The notes under the pieces were generated by a model. The model ran no database searches. It saw only the letters and a list, made by a program, of their open reading frames with translations, and was not told the DNA's origin. From assembly GCF_004011505.1 (NCBI RefSeq), contig NZ_SAUN01000001.1:6041501-6105500 (forward strand): DNA of 64,000 nt. The letters are read 5' to 3'. Below, piece by piece: positions 7,555 to 17,494 of this stretch. How positions within the stretch are numbered: position 1 is the first letter of the stretch; every line of letters starts with the position of its first letter. Source of the stretch: Nonomuraea polychroma (lineage in GTDB: Bacteria > Actinomycetota > Actinomycetes > Streptosporangiales > Streptosporangiaceae). The position numbers and the translations under genes were made by a program.

Positions 7555-10545
7555 TCAGGTACGACCGTCGCGCCCGTTGCCGTCATAGCCGAGCAGCCGC
7601 ATCGCGGTGTCCGGGTCCATCGCCGCGGCCAGGAGCTGGGCCCGGGCGTGGGCCTCGTCACGCTCCCGTTCGGCCTTGGCCTGCGCTGCGCGTACCCCCT
7701 TGATCGCCACCAGCGCGAGGCCGCCGCCCACGATCACCGCGACGATCACCACGAACAGCAGGAACAGCAGGCCCGGGGAGGCCACCACGGAGGAGCCCGC
7801 CGCGCCCACGCCGTTGCCGCCCGTGCCCGTCACCGCCAGCGCGGCGATGATGGACAGCACCACGAGCCCGAGCAGACTGGCGATGACCAGCCAGACCCGG
7901 CCCGGGCTGCGCCGCCTCGGTGGCGGCGGCGCGGAGGCCGGCTCGGCGACGACCGGGACCGGCGGGGGCGCCGGCGTCGGCTGGCCCGCCCATGGCACGA
8001 ACTCCGGCCGGTCGGCCTGATCGGCGGCCGGGGTGACCGCCGACGGCGGCGGCGCGATCACCGGTGGCGGCGCGGCCACCGGCGGCTGGATGGTCGTGAT
8101 CGGCGGCGAGGACGGGGGACCCAGCTGCACGGCCGTGACGCCGGGGCCGCTGTAGGCGACCGGCACGGGCTCGGCCTGCTGCTCCACGACCCCGGGCAGG
8201 TCGCGGTCGATGCGGCTGTGCTCCTTGTGCGCCCTGGCCGCGTCCCGGTGATAGTCCTCCAGCTCGTCGTAGAGCTCGTCGGAGGCGTAGATCGTGCCGT
8301 CGATGAGCGGCCCGGGCTCCCGCCGTATGATCGCCACCACGTCGTCGCCGTTGAGCGTCTTGTGGGTCTCCAGCGCGTGCGCCACGCAGAGCACCTCCCT
8401 GCGGTGCTCCTGCAGCAGTTGCTCGGTCTTCTCCAGCAGCCGCACCAGGTTGAACTCGATCCGCTCCCCCAGCACGTCGGGGGTGAGGTCCGGCTCCTTC
8501 CTGCTGGGCTCCCTCTCGGTGATGCCGATGGAGCCGCCGCCGGGGAGGGGTTTGCGTACGGCCTTGCCTCCCATGATCTCCAGCTCCTGGAGCGCGGGCA
8601 GCGAGGTGACGCCGGAGCCCATGCCCCAGTACGACTCCATCATCGCGGTCAGGTAGGTCGCCGAGAACAGGTCGCCGGACACGCCTGAGGAGTTGTCCTC
8701 GCCGAAGAACATCCGCTCCCCGGCCAGCGAGGCGAGCGACACCATGATGTCGGCCTCGTGCTCCGACTTCCATCGGGTGAACTGGTCCTCGGGCTTGATC
8801 GAGGCGACCATGCCCAGGTAGTCGGCGCCCTTCTCGATGGTGGCGATGTCGATCTCGAGGTGGAAGCGGGTCACGTACGCCACCACGGCGTGGCAGGCCT
8901 CGTGCACGGCCACGGCGTGCCGCTCGCGCTCGATGTACTCGACGTCCTCGGGCGGGCCGAGTTGCTTGAGCCGCTTGGCGCGCAGCACGTCCGACCAGGT
9001 GATGATCTCACGCCCGTCCCTGATGGCGGTGATCAGCGACTCGTTGACCAGGTCCTTGATCGTGGCGCCGGTGGCGTACGGGGTGATCGTGGCCAGCTTG
9101 TCGATCTGCTCCGCGGTGAGCTCGTGGAGCACCTTGTCGAAGTAGCCCTGGTACGTGCGCACCCGCCCGGCCTTGGACGGGTAGCCGACCTTGTAGATGC
9201 GGTCGATGCGGCCCGGCCGCAGCAACGCCTCGTCCAGCGCGTCGGGCCGGTTCGTGGCCATCATGACGAGGATGCGGTATTTGGGCGGCGGCTTGGGACG
9301 CATCCCGAGCAGCCGCCTGACGAGCCGGTTGAAGAACCCGCGCGGCTTCTTGAGCCCGGACAGCTCGGTGAGCAGCGCCTGCAGGGTGCCGGGGTCGCCG
9401 CTGCTGTTCATGCCGCCGCCCATGAAGAAGCGGTTGCGCGTCTGTTCCGGCTCCTCGCGCCGGGCGCGGAAGGCCAGCACCTGGCGGGTCTCCTCGGACA
9501 GGTAGCTGAACCCGTGGCAGCCGTGGACATCGGACATCCCGGAGAAGCCGCCGCCCGGCACGTTCGGGCCCTGCTGGGCCAGTCTCCCCCGCTTGCCCAG
9601 CGAGTCGGCCTCGTCGAAGAAGACGATCACGCCGCCGTACCGGAGCGCCAGCTTGCGCAGCTTCCTGAACAGCCCCTTCACCTTCAGGATGCCGATGCCC
9701 ATGAACATGTTCGTGAACGCGCCCGGATCCACGAACACGTACGGCTTGCCGGTCTCACCGGCCACGGCCTCGGCCATGAGGGTCTTGCCGGTGCCCGGCG
9801 GGCCCCACAGCAGCAGGCCGCTGGGGACGTACCCGCCGCGTTTCTCGATCTCGTCGGGCTTCTCCAGGAAGACGATGTTCTCCCGGACGCGCTCGACCAC
9901 GTGGTCCTGCCCCCACACGTCGCGGAAGCGGGTCTTGATGTCGTCGGGGAAGTACGTCTCGACGCCGCCTCTGGACAGGAACCAGAACAGGCCGACGAAC
10001 TGGATGATGATGAAGAAGAACAGGAAGACGATCTGCAGGAAGAACGGCAGCGCCTGCCAGATCAGCGCGGGCACCTGGAACAGCGCCTGGAACGGGCTGA
10101 CGTCCAGCACCGCCCCCAGCACCAGGGCGATCAGCACGACGAAGAAAGTGATCTTGAGTGCCCGCGAGAGCCGGTAGCGCGTCCAGTCGTCGAAGCGCCG
10201 GTGCGTCCAGCGTTCGAAGCCGCCGAAGACCTTCTGGCTCCAGAAGCGGTGGTAGGCCGACCAATGCTCACTGATGACGAAGTGCAGCTGGCGGACGACC
10301 TCCACGCCGAGCAACCAGAAGATCCACTGGTATTCCTGCGCGATGGCCCGCGCGGCTTCGGGGAAGGTGACGACGCCCTCGAAGTCGGCCATCACCTTCC
10401 AGGTGAGGATGAGGTAGGCCGCCACCAGAGCGATGAGGAACTTGCTCCGATCCCAGAACTGCATCTTCTTCCTGGTCACGGATTCGGGGTCGGAGGGCCC
10501 GCTGCCGGGGGCACGCAGCCCTTCATGGTGAATGGTCGTGGTCAA
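7555..10545 (-). CDS. FtsH-like membrane AAA ATPase / M41 metalloprotease
   Basis: A 996-residue protein built as an enlarged FtsH. Four hydrophobic segments lie in residues about 35-190. An AAA domain follows with Walker A GPPGTGKT, Walker B VIVFFDEAD and the second region of homology MMATNRPDALDEALLRPGRI. The M41 zinc protease has HEACH (HExxH) and a later aspartate in SGVSGDLFSAT that matches the third FtsH zinc ligand. Two parts are unusual: an extra ~110-residue segment between Walker B and the homology region, and a C-terminal Pro-rich linker leading to two more membrane segments. The TTG start is chosen because GAGGGAG lies 6-7 nt upstream, just after the stop of the lipoprotein gene; an in-frame ATG 27 codons later is the alternative. 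Confidence 0.88.
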   Translation of the reverse strand: MTTTIHHEGLRAPGSGPSDPESVTRKKMQFWDRSKFLIALVAAYLILTWKVMADFEGVVTFPEAARAIAQEYQWIFWLLGVEVVRQLHFVISEHWSAYHRFWSQKVFGGFERWTHRRFDDWTRYRLSRALKITFFVVLIALVLGAVLDVSPFQALFQVPALIWQALPFFLQIVFLFFFIIIQFVGLFWFLSRGGVETYFPDDIKTRFRDVWGQDHVVERVRENIVFLEKPDEIEKRGGYVPSGLLLWGPPGTGKTLMAEAVAGETGKPYVFVDPGAFTNMFMGIGILKVKGLFRKLRKLALRYGGVIVFFDEADSLGKRGRLAQQGPNVPGGGFSGMSDVHGCHGFSYLSEETRQVLAFRARREEPEQTRNRFFMGGGMNSSGDPGTLQALLTELSGLKKPRGFFNRLVRRLLGMRPKPPPKYRILVMMATNRPDALDEALLRPGRIDRIYKVGYPSKAGRVRTYQGYFDKVLHELTAEQIDKLATITPYATGATIKDLVNESLITAIRDGREIITWSDVLRAKRLKQLGPPEDVEYIERERHAVAVHEACHAVVAYVTRFHLEIDIATIEKGADYLGMVASIKPEDQFTRWKSEHEADIMVSLASLAGERMFFGEDNSSGVSGDLFSATYLTAMMESYWGMGSGVTSLPALQELEIMGGKAVRKPLPGGGSIGITEREPSRKEPDLTPDVLGERIEFNLVRLLEKTEQLLQEHRREVLCVAHALETHKTLNGDDVVAIIRREPGPLIDGTIYASDELYDELEDYHRDAARAHKEHSRIDRDLPGVVEQQAEPVPVAYSGPGVTAVQLGPPSSPPITTIQPPVAAPPPVIAPPPSAVTPAADQADRPEFVPWAGQPTPAPPPVPVVAEPASAPPPPRRRSPGRVWLVIASLLGLVVLSIIAALAVTGTGGNGVGAAGSSVVASPGLLFLLFVVIVAVIVGGGLALVAIKGVRAAQAKAERERDEAHARAQLLAAAMDPDTAMRLLGYDGNGRDGRT

Positions 10546-10555
10546 TGGTGCTCCC

Positions 10556-11233
10556 TCATCCAGGCAGCCGGAGCAGCTTGAAAGAACTCGCGATCTTGTC
10601 GAACTCGCCGGCGCGCTTCCTGAAGCAGAGCGACTGGCAGCCGATGAGCATGACGGAGACCGTGGCACCCTTCTCGTCGAGAATGGCGGTGTGGTCGAAC
10701 GTCTGGACGTCGTTGCCGATCTGGTAGTTGAAGCGGACACGGACACCTCGGGCGCCGTTGTCCAGGCTCAGGACCTCGTCGTTGAGCAGCTCGAAGTTGC
10801 GGAAGGTCGGCGGCTGGCCCGTCGCCACCGACTGTTGCTGGTAGAGCTCACGCATCTGCTCGGTGACGGGCAGGACGAAGTCGCGCAGCCTGTTGAGCGA
10901 GATCCCGTCCCGCTGTTCCTCGGTGAGCTGATGAACGGTGGCGTAGACGAAGGGATCCGCCGAACCCAGGAGGTGGTTGACCGACGGTTCCGTGGACTGG
11001 TCGAACGCCGTCGACCAGACCCGCTGGGCCCGCAGCTGCGCCGCCTGCGAGTTGGGGTGGTCGCCGGAGAGATACATCTCGATGGCGTTCGCGTTGAGCT
11101 GTGTGAACGAGGCCGGCACCTTGAAGTAGGTGGTGCCCGTCCGGTCACGGACGTAGGTGAATTCCGGCTGCCCGCACGCAGACAGCATGAAGATCGCGGC
11201 CAGGAGCACGATCGAAGCCCGTGTCTTTTTCAC
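10556..11233 (-). CDS. putative lipoprotein, partner gene of the AAA protease
   Basis: A 225-residue protein with a lipoprotein signal, MKKTRASIVLLAAIFMLSAC, lipidated cysteine at about 20. The mature part has no recognised domain; it contains two late cysteines (GCQSLCFRKR) and a region (GVRVRFNYQIG ... FDHTAILDEKG) that looks like a small beta-rich fold. It lies directly upstream of the FtsH-like gene, with only 10 bp between its stop and the TTG start, so the two are almost certainly cotranscribed. A working idea is that it is an outside partner or adaptor of the membrane protease; that rests on context alone. Confidence 0.75.
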   Translation of the reverse strand: MKKTRASIVLLAAIFMLSACGQPEFTYVRDRTGTTYFKVPASFTQLNANAIEMYLSGDHPNSQAAQLRAQRVWSTAFDQSTEPSVNHLLGSADPFVYATVHQLTEEQRDGISLNRLRDFVLPVTEQMRELYQQQSVATGQPPTFRNFELLNDEVLSLDNGARGVRVRFNYQIGNDVQTFDHTAILDEKGATVSVMLIGCQSLCFRKRAGEFDKIASSFKLLRLPG

Positions 11234-11494
11234 CAGGGCTTACCTCCGCATTTACGGACCAACGGAGTTGTTGTGCCCGCTTTCAGGCGGAATGAGCCCC
11301 TTAAAGGCTGAGAAATCTTGACCAAATCTTGGCCAAGCATTGGCTTTACTTGTTACAGATCAAAAATCGCGCGACGTGATCTGGGTGCTTCGCTGAGTGG
11401 ATCGCTCACCGTACAACGTTCATGCAACCCCCATTGGTTCAAGTCAGGAAGTAGCTAAAGATATGAGGATCCCTAGCGACATCCGGAGCTTGCG

Positions 11495-11830
11495 ATGACA
11501 GAACCCGCCATGGAGACCGTCGACTCCTTCGGCATGTCGGCCGAACGCCAGTTCGCCGACGTCTGGTCGAGGACGGTCCTGACGGTCAGGGAGCGCCGCC
11601 TGCTCCTGCTCGGGCTGCTCGTCGGCCAGGGTCTCGACCAGTTGACGGACGTCCAGCTCGATGTCGCCCTGCGAGCCGGCGAGCTCAGCGAGACCGAGTT
11701 GCGGGAGGTGGTCGTCTTCCTGGCGCACTACGCGGGATGGGCGCGCGGGGCGATATTGAACGACCAGGTGGAGAGCCTGATCGAGCGGGTCAGGCAGGCT
11801 CGATCCGATACAACTGGCCCCTCAGGCTGA
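11495..11830 (+). CDS. carboxymuconolactone decarboxylase-like protein
   Basis: A 111-residue protein whose middle resembles the small helical carboxymuconolactone decarboxylase (PcaC/AhpD-like) fold: LTVRERRLLLLGLLVGQ, then VQLDVALRAGELSETELREVVVFLAHYAGWARG. The histidine in FLAHYAGW matches the conserved PcaC position, whereas the AhpD CxxC pair is absent, so peroxidase activity is unlikely. The ~260 bp upstream (11234-11494) hold AT-richer sequence with overlapping TTGACCAA/TTGGCCAA motifs but no gene. The 3' end overlaps the convergent sugar dehydrogenase gene by 41 bp. The family call is fair; the substrate is unknown. Confidence 0.7.
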   Translation: MTEPAMETVDSFGMSAERQFADVWSRTVLTVRERRLLLLGLLVGQGLDQLTDVQLDVALRAGELSETELREVVVFLAHYAGWARGAILNDQVESLIERVRQARSDTTGPSG

Positions 11831-12959
11831 GCGCGTAGAGCTCGCCGTCGTGCCCTTGGCCGAACGACGACAGCTGCTCCACGTTTCCGACCTCGGCCGC
11901 CTTGTCCAGCTCGTCGACGGGGGCGGCCTTGATCCATCCGGCGCAGAAGTCGCCGTACATGAACTGGCCCCGCAGCCACGGGATCTTCTCGCCCCGGTAG
12001 ACGTACCCGGCGATCACCGAGCAGTTGCCGCCCTCGCCGAGCGGATAGACGATCATCGGGTCGACCAGCTCCCGGCCCTTACCGCCGCGGAAGGGTTTGT
12101 CCCCCTCGCGGAGATTCCAGCCGTAGTTCTCGCCGCCTTCCGAGCCTGCCGGCTGGTAATCGACCTCCTCCCACGCGTTCTGCCCGACGTCGCCGATCCA
12201 CAGGTCGCCGGTGTCGCGATCGAAGGTGAAACGCCACGGGTTGCGCAGCCCGTATGCCCAGATCTCGGTCTTCGCGCCCTCCTTGCCGACGAACGGGTTG
12301 TCCTCGGGAACCTTGTAAGGCCGGCCGCCCCGCGGATCGATGCGCAGGACCTTGCCGAGCAGCGTGCCGAGGTCCTGGCCGCTGCCCTGGGGGTCGCCCG
12401 CGCCGCCGCCGTCGCCGAGCGCGATGTAGAGGTAGCCGTCGGGACCGAAGGCGAGCTGGCCGCCGTTGTGGTTGGGGAAGGGCTGGTCCTGGGTGAGGAC
12501 GTCGCGCCGGCCGGTCGCCTTGGAGCCGTCGTAGGCCCATTCGGTGACGTGGGTGCGTCCCTGGGCGTCGGTCCAGTCGAGGTAGACCCACCGGCCGGAC
12601 GGATGGAACGCCACGCCCAGCAGGCCCTGCTCGTTGCCGCCGCTCACCTCGCCCGACAGGTCGATCACGGTCTTGCCGTCGTCGGTGCGCAGCCGGCCCG
12701 TCTGCTCCGCGACGTACATGCGGTCGTCGCCCTCGCGCACGGCCAACGCCACCGGCTGCTCGAAGCGGCCGATCATCCGGAACCTCAGCTCACCCCGCTC
12801 GGCCGGAGTCGTGGATGCCGGGGTGGTGGGCGCGGGGGCGGTCGTCGTCAGCTCGGCACGAGGAGTGAGCTGCCCGGCGGGCGGCGGAGCCTCTGACGAG
12901 CAGGCGGTGACGATCGCTACCAAAAGGAGCACAGCCACGACGAGGCGCACACTGTTCAT
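11790..12959 (-). CDS. PQQ-dependent sugar dehydrogenase (GSDH family) lipoprotein
   Basis: A 389-residue lipoprotein (signal MNSVRLVVAVLLLVAIVTAC, cysteine at about 20) with a Thr/Pro-rich linker followed by a six-bladed propeller of the glucose/sorbosone dehydrogenase family. Family blocks visible include GLLGVAFHPS, HNGGQLAFGPDGYLYIALG (the catalytic His region), LGKVLRIDPRG, WAYGLRNPWRFTFD and DVGQNAWEEVDY. Related enzymes oxidise sugars with PQQ or similar cofactors outside the cell. ATG at 12959 is preferred over the longer frame because it starts the signal peptide directly. Its start faces the SDR gene across 26 bp, so the two probably share a promoter region. Confidence 0.88.
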   Translation of the reverse strand: MNSVRLVVAVLLLVAIVTACSSEAPPPAGQLTPRAELTTTAPAPTTPASTTPAERGELRFRMIGRFEQPVALAVREGDDRMYVAEQTGRLRTDDGKTVIDLSGEVSGGNEQGLLGVAFHPSGRWVYLDWTDAQGRTHVTEWAYDGSKATGRRDVLTQDQPFPNHNGGQLAFGPDGYLYIALGDGGGAGDPQGSGQDLGTLLGKVLRIDPRGGRPYKVPEDNPFVGKEGAKTEIWAYGLRNPWRFTFDRDTGDLWIGDVGQNAWEEVDYQPAGSEGGENYGWNLREGDKPFRGGKGRELVDPMIVYPLGEGGNCSVIAGYVYRGEKIPWLRGQFMYGDFCAGWIKAAPVDELDKAAEVGNVEQLSSFGQGHDGELYALSLRGQLYRIEPA

Positions 12960-12985
12960 CCTGCCATGACCGCTAGGGTTCAGGC

Positions 12986-13735
12986 ATGCCAACCGCATTG
13001 ATCACCGGCGCCACCGCCGGTCTCGGCGCCGCCTTCGCCCGGCGCCTGGCCGCCGAAGCGTACTCGCTCGTCCTGGTGGCGCGGGACGAAAGCCGGCTCG
13101 CCGAGGCCGCAGGCCAGCTCAAGCTCAGGTACGGCGTGAACGTCGAGGTGCTGCCCGCCGACCTCGCGACCGACGACGGGATCGCCGCGGTCGAATCCCG
13201 CCTGCGCGACGGCGTCGACCTGCTGGTCAACAACGCCGGGTTCGGTCACCCGGGGCCCTTCCCCGACGTGCCGGTCGAGGACGAGGTCCGCATGCTCAAG
13301 GTGCACTGCGAGGCCGTGCTCAGGCTCACGCTGGCCGCGCTGCCCGGGATGCGCAGCCGTGACCGGGGTGCGGTGATCAACGTGGCGTCCGTGGCGGCGT
13401 TCTTCACGCGCGGCACCTACAGCGCGTCCAAGGCGTGGGTGGTGAACTTCAGCGAGTCCGCCGCGGCCGAGGCCGGCAGCCCGCGCATCAAGATCATGGC
13501 GTTGTGCCCCGGTTTCGTGCGGACGGAGTTCCATCAGCGGGCCTCCATGGACACGTCGGGCATTCCCCGGTTCCTGTGGTTGAAGGCCGACGACGTGGTA
13601 CGGGAGGCGCTGCGCGACCTGGCGCTCGGCAAACGGGTGTCGGTGCCGGACCTGCGTTACAAGGCCATCGTGGCGGCCGGCAGGCTGGTGCCGCGCAACC
13701 TGCAGAGCCTGGTGTCGAGCAGGCTCGGACGTTAA
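12986..13735 (+). CDS. SDR family short-chain dehydrogenase
   Basis: A 249-residue classical short-chain dehydrogenase/reductase. The Rossmann glycine motif is TGATAGLG at residues about 7-14, DLLVNNAGFG gives the NNAG motif at about 80, and the catalytic Ser and YxxxK appear as NVASVAAFFTRGTYSASK around 130-150. The arginine after the second beta strand (LVARDESR) points to NADP(H) preference, which is an inference. The substrate is unknown. It is divergent from the sugar dehydrogenase and convergent with msiK. Confidence 0.9.
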   Translation: MPTALITGATAGLGAAFARRLAAEAYSLVLVARDESRLAEAAGQLKLRYGVNVEVLPADLATDDGIAAVESRLRDGVDLLVNNAGFGHPGPFPDVPVEDEVRMLKVHCEAVLRLTLAALPGMRSRDRGAVINVASVAAFFTRGTYSASKAWVVNFSESAAAEAGSPRIKIMALCPGFVRTEFHQRASMDTSGIPRFLWLKADDVVREALRDLALGKRVSVPDLRYKAIVAAGRLVPRNLQSLVSSRLGR

Positions 13736-13774
13736 GGATCAGACGCTGACGGGGTTCTGCCTGCGGACATGGAC

Positions 13775-13838
13775 GGGCCCCCGCCGCGGGAGGGGGTCGC
13801 GGTGGGGGCCCAGCGATCGTGAGCTGGGCTCACGATCG
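13775..13838. terminator. double hairpin between SDR and msiK
   Basis: Two stems in a row: 13775-13785 with 13801-13811 (11 bp, one G-T pair), then a perfect 11-bp stem CGATCGTGAGC with its complement at 13814-13824/13828-13838 around a 3-nt loop. They lie between convergent stops. The second hairpin, 17 bp from the msiK stop, is the better terminator for msiK. Confidence 0.7.
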
Positions 13839-13855
13839 AGAACTGTGGCTGGCGG

Positions 13856-15067
<1,212 letters not shown>

Positions 15068-15126
15068 GACATTCCTTCGCGCTCCAGGGCGGTGGCCCGG
15101 ATGTTGTTACCTTGTGCCCACTGGCG

Positions 15127-15140
15127 TGGATACGTTTTCA
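15127..15140. promoter_or_regulatory. LacI-type operator, upstream of msiK
   Basis: TGGATACGTTTTCA matches the LacI/CcpA-like palindrome TGGAAACGTTTCCA at 12 of 14 positions and lies 60 bp before the msiK start, within the probable promoter. Confidence 0.5.
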
Positions 15141-15233
15141 AGCATCTCACCCGAAACGGACATCGGTGTCAAGGGTTCCCGCGTGACCAGCCTTTGTCGC
15201 CGTGCCAGCCTTCCCCTTCGGTGAAAACCATGA

Positions 15234-15247
15234 TGGAATCGTTTCCA
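15234..15247. promoter_or_regulatory. LacI-type operator overlapping the regulator's start codon
   Basis: TGGAATCGTTTCCA matches the palindrome TGGAAACGTTTCCA at 13 of 14 positions. Its last base is the A of the lacI-family ATG, so a bound repressor would sit on the gene's own start. This suggests autoregulation. Confidence 0.65.
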
Positions 15248-16305
15248 TGGACAGGCGGGCGACGATCAAGGATGTGGCCGAGGCGGCCGGCGTGGGCGTC
15301 GCGACCGTGTCCAGAGTGCTCTCGGGCGGCTCGGCCAGCCCGCAGACCAGGGAACGTGTCCTGGCCGTCGCCGCGCAGCTCGACTACCGCCCCAGCGCGC
15401 TCGGCCGCAACCTGCGCCAGCGCCGTACGGGCGGCATGGGGCTGCTCGTCCCCGACCTGACCGACACCTTCTACGGCCAGCTGGCGGAGGGCGTGCTGGC
15501 GTGTGCGCGCTCGGCGGGCGAGCCGGTCGTCCTCGGCTCGACCGGCGGCGACCCCGAGCAGGAGTCCGAGCTGATCGGCATGCTGCTGGAGCAGAGCGTG
15601 GACCGTCTGATCGCGGTGCCCTCGGGCGACTCCGACACCTGGACCCCGGTGATCCGCGCGGGCATGACCGTGGTCTTCGCCGACCGCCTTCCCTCCCATG
15701 CCACGGAAGAGCACGCCGGGACGGCGGCCCTGGCGGACCTCATGGCCCTGGACGGCCTTGGCGCCGCCGCGCAGGCCCGCCCGCTGGACGTGCCCGCGGT
15801 GCTGGCCGACGACCGGGCCGGCATCCGCACGGCCGTCCGCTACCTGCGGGGCCTGGGCCACAAGCGCATCGCCTTCCTGGGCGGCCCCGGCCACGACCGC
15901 CGGGCGGCGGCCTTCAGGGAGGCGGTGGGGGCGCCGGTGGACGAGGAGCTGGTGGTGTTCGGCACCGGCAGCCGCGACTCCGCCTACGCCGCCGCCTCCG
16001 GCCTGTTCCAGAGCCGCCCCGACCTGTCGGCGGTGGTCACCGGAGGGAACGTGCTCGGGGAGGCGGCCGTGCTGGCGGCCAGGGAGCTGGACCTGCGGGT
16101 GCCGCGGGACGTCTCGCTGGTGATGTACGACGACGTGCCCTGGGCCGAGCTGTGCTCCCCGCCGCTGACGGTGATCGCCCAGCCGGGGCGGGACATGGGC
16201 TATCGGGCGGCGGAGCTGGTGCTGCGTGCCGGGGGCAGGAGACCGCGGAGCGTGGTCCTGCCGACCGAGCTGATCATCAGGGGGAGCTGCGGCCCACGCC
16301 GCTGA
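15247..16305 (+). CDS. LacI family transcriptional regulator
   Basis: A 352-residue LacI/GalR repressor. The DNA-binding head is at residues about 5-55 (TIKDVAEAAGVGVATVSRVL, with the hinge region ALGRNLRQRRTG). The rest is a periplasmic-binding-protein-like sugar sensor (GLLVPDLTDTFYGQLAEGV ... VVFADRLP ... LGHKRIAFLGG ... SLVMYDDVPWAEL). ATG at 15247 is chosen because the head domain starts at once; there is no Shine-Dalgarno, so the gene may be leaderless. It probably controls msiK and itself through the two palindromes in the intergenic region. The inducer, presumably a sugar, is not known. Its last 29 bp overlap the convergent downstream gene. Confidence 0.9.
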   Translation: MDRRATIKDVAEAAGVGVATVSRVLSGGSASPQTRERVLAVAAQLDYRPSALGRNLRQRRTGGMGLLVPDLTDTFYGQLAEGVLACARSAGEPVVLGSTGGDPEQESELIGMLLEQSVDRLIAVPSGDSDTWTPVIRAGMTVVFADRLPSHATEEHAGTAALADLMALDGLGAAAQARPLDVPAVLADDRAGIRTAVRYLRGLGHKRIAFLGGPGHDRRAAAFREAVGAPVDEELVVFGTGSRDSAYAAASGLFQSRPDLSAVVTGGNVLGEAAVLAARELDLRVPRDVSLVMYDDVPWAELCSPPLTVIAQPGRDMGYRAAELVLRAGGRRPRSVVLPTELIIRGSCGPRR

Positions 16306-17446
16306 CCTCTTGCCGGCCCGGCGTGCCGGTGTAGCGGCGAGGCAGGATCATGACGGGGTTGTCGTCGAGGATCACGTCCGGCGGACCGAACGCGGCGGCG
16401 ACCTCGCGGATCTCCGGCTCGTCCAGCATCAGCAGCCGGCCGCGCTCGACGAACAGCTCGCCGTCCACCAGCACGGTGGGCCGGTCGACCTGGCAGTCGC
16501 AGTGCGCGAACCCCGGCCCCGTGGTGACCGGCACCCCGTCCGTCAGCCCGTCGAGGCCGCAGTAGAAGGCCCCTGCGTGCTTCTCCCGCTCGAACTGCGT
16601 CCCGCCGGACACCCGCACCTTCGGGTTGAGCCCGAACAGGGCGTGCCGCATGTAGTAGCCGCCGGGCGCGTACCGCCGCAGTTGCTCGGCGGCGGCCCCA
16701 CCCTCGATCTTGCGGACCAGGTTGCCTTCCAGGGTGATCCGGACCGGCTCCTCAGGCACGCCGGTGACCGTGGAGTCCTCGACGACGAGGACGCCCTCGG
16801 TGTCGGTCGGCCAGAAGTTGGCGCCCCCGTACGGGAAGGGCCGCCAGTCGCCGGGCCGCAACGCGCCACCCGGGTTGGACTCGAACGTCAGCCCGGAGAA
16901 CGTCACGTCGGTTCCCCGCTCGGAGGTCACCCGGATCGACCGGGCTCCCGACAACTGCCGCAGCGCGCGGCCCAGCAGCGCGTAGAAGACCTCGGTGGGC
17001 AGGCGCGCTCCGGTGAGGAGTGCTCCGGCCGTGGCGGTCATGTGCAGGGACAGGAACCGGGCGGAGCGGGACCTGATCTGGTCGAAGAAGAGCGGGGCCG
17101 TGTGCACCTCGCCCCACCAGGTGCCGCTGATCACGACGTCGGACTCGCGGAAGGCGGCCGTCTCGATGTCGAGCGGCGCCTCCCGGTCCCACCCCCCGGG
17201 ACTGAACGGCGCCACGGACAGGATCCGCACGTCGGCGTCCCGGTAGGCGGCCGCCGCGGCGATCGCCTGGACGACGACCGGGTCGACGGTGTGCTCCATG
17301 AGCAGCAGCACCCGCTCGCCGGCCCGCAACCCGACGTACTCCACCAGGTTGCGGACCCCGGGCATCAGCTCGACGATCGAGTACGGCGCCGCGGCCGGCT
17401 CGGCGACGTAGCTGAAAGGCGATCCTGCGTACGGATTGATCGTCAT
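16277..17446 (-). CDS. M29 aminopeptidase / NicX-like family protein
   Basis: A 389-residue soluble protein that resembles the thermophilic-metalloprotease-fold group containing M29 aminopeptidases and 2,5-dihydroxypyridine dioxygenase (NicX). Supporting stretches are AGERVLLLMEHTVDPVVVQA near residue 45, ESDVVISGTWWGEVHTAPLF near 100, TSERGTDVTFSGL near 185, and a C-terminal metal-site-like region with GPGFAHCDCQVDRPTVLVDG. Which of the two reactions, if either, it carries out cannot be decided. It runs convergently into the LacI gene (29-bp overlap) and is not clearly part of an operon with the L11 gene 48 bp upstream, whose stop faces its start on the same strand. Confidence 0.55.
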   Translation of the reverse strand: MTINPYAGSPFSYVAEPAAAPYSIVELMPGVRNLVEYVGLRAGERVLLLMEHTVDPVVVQAIAAAAAYRDADVRILSVAPFSPGGWDREAPLDIETAAFRESDVVISGTWWGEVHTAPLFFDQIRSRSARFLSLHMTATAGALLTGARLPTEVFYALLGRALRQLSGARSIRVTSERGTDVTFSGLTFESNPGGALRPGDWRPFPYGGANFWPTDTEGVLVVEDSTVTGVPEEPVRITLEGNLVRKIEGGAAAEQLRRYAPGGYYMRHALFGLNPKVRVSGGTQFEREKHAGAFYCGLDGLTDGVPVTTGPGFAHCDCQVDRPTVLVDGELFVERGRLLMLDEPEIREVAAAFGPPDVILDDNPVMILPRRYTGTPGRQEVSGVGRSSP

Positions 17447-17494
17447 GCCGGAGCTGATACCCCCGCCAGGAAGTCACCTACCGTAAGCAGTCGA

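Noticed and set aside
5866..8688. A 940-residue plus-strand frame over terC and the AAA protease
   Set aside because: It overlaps two motif-complete genes and has no domain of its own.
11430..11455. A tRNA T-loop-like GGTTCAAGTC
   Set aside because: No matching acceptor, D or anticodon arm could be folded around it on either strand.
16277..16305. Overlap of the LacI and M29-like genes as a sign of a frameshift
   Set aside because: The genes are convergent and both C-termini look complete; a 29-bp tail overlap is normal in this genome.
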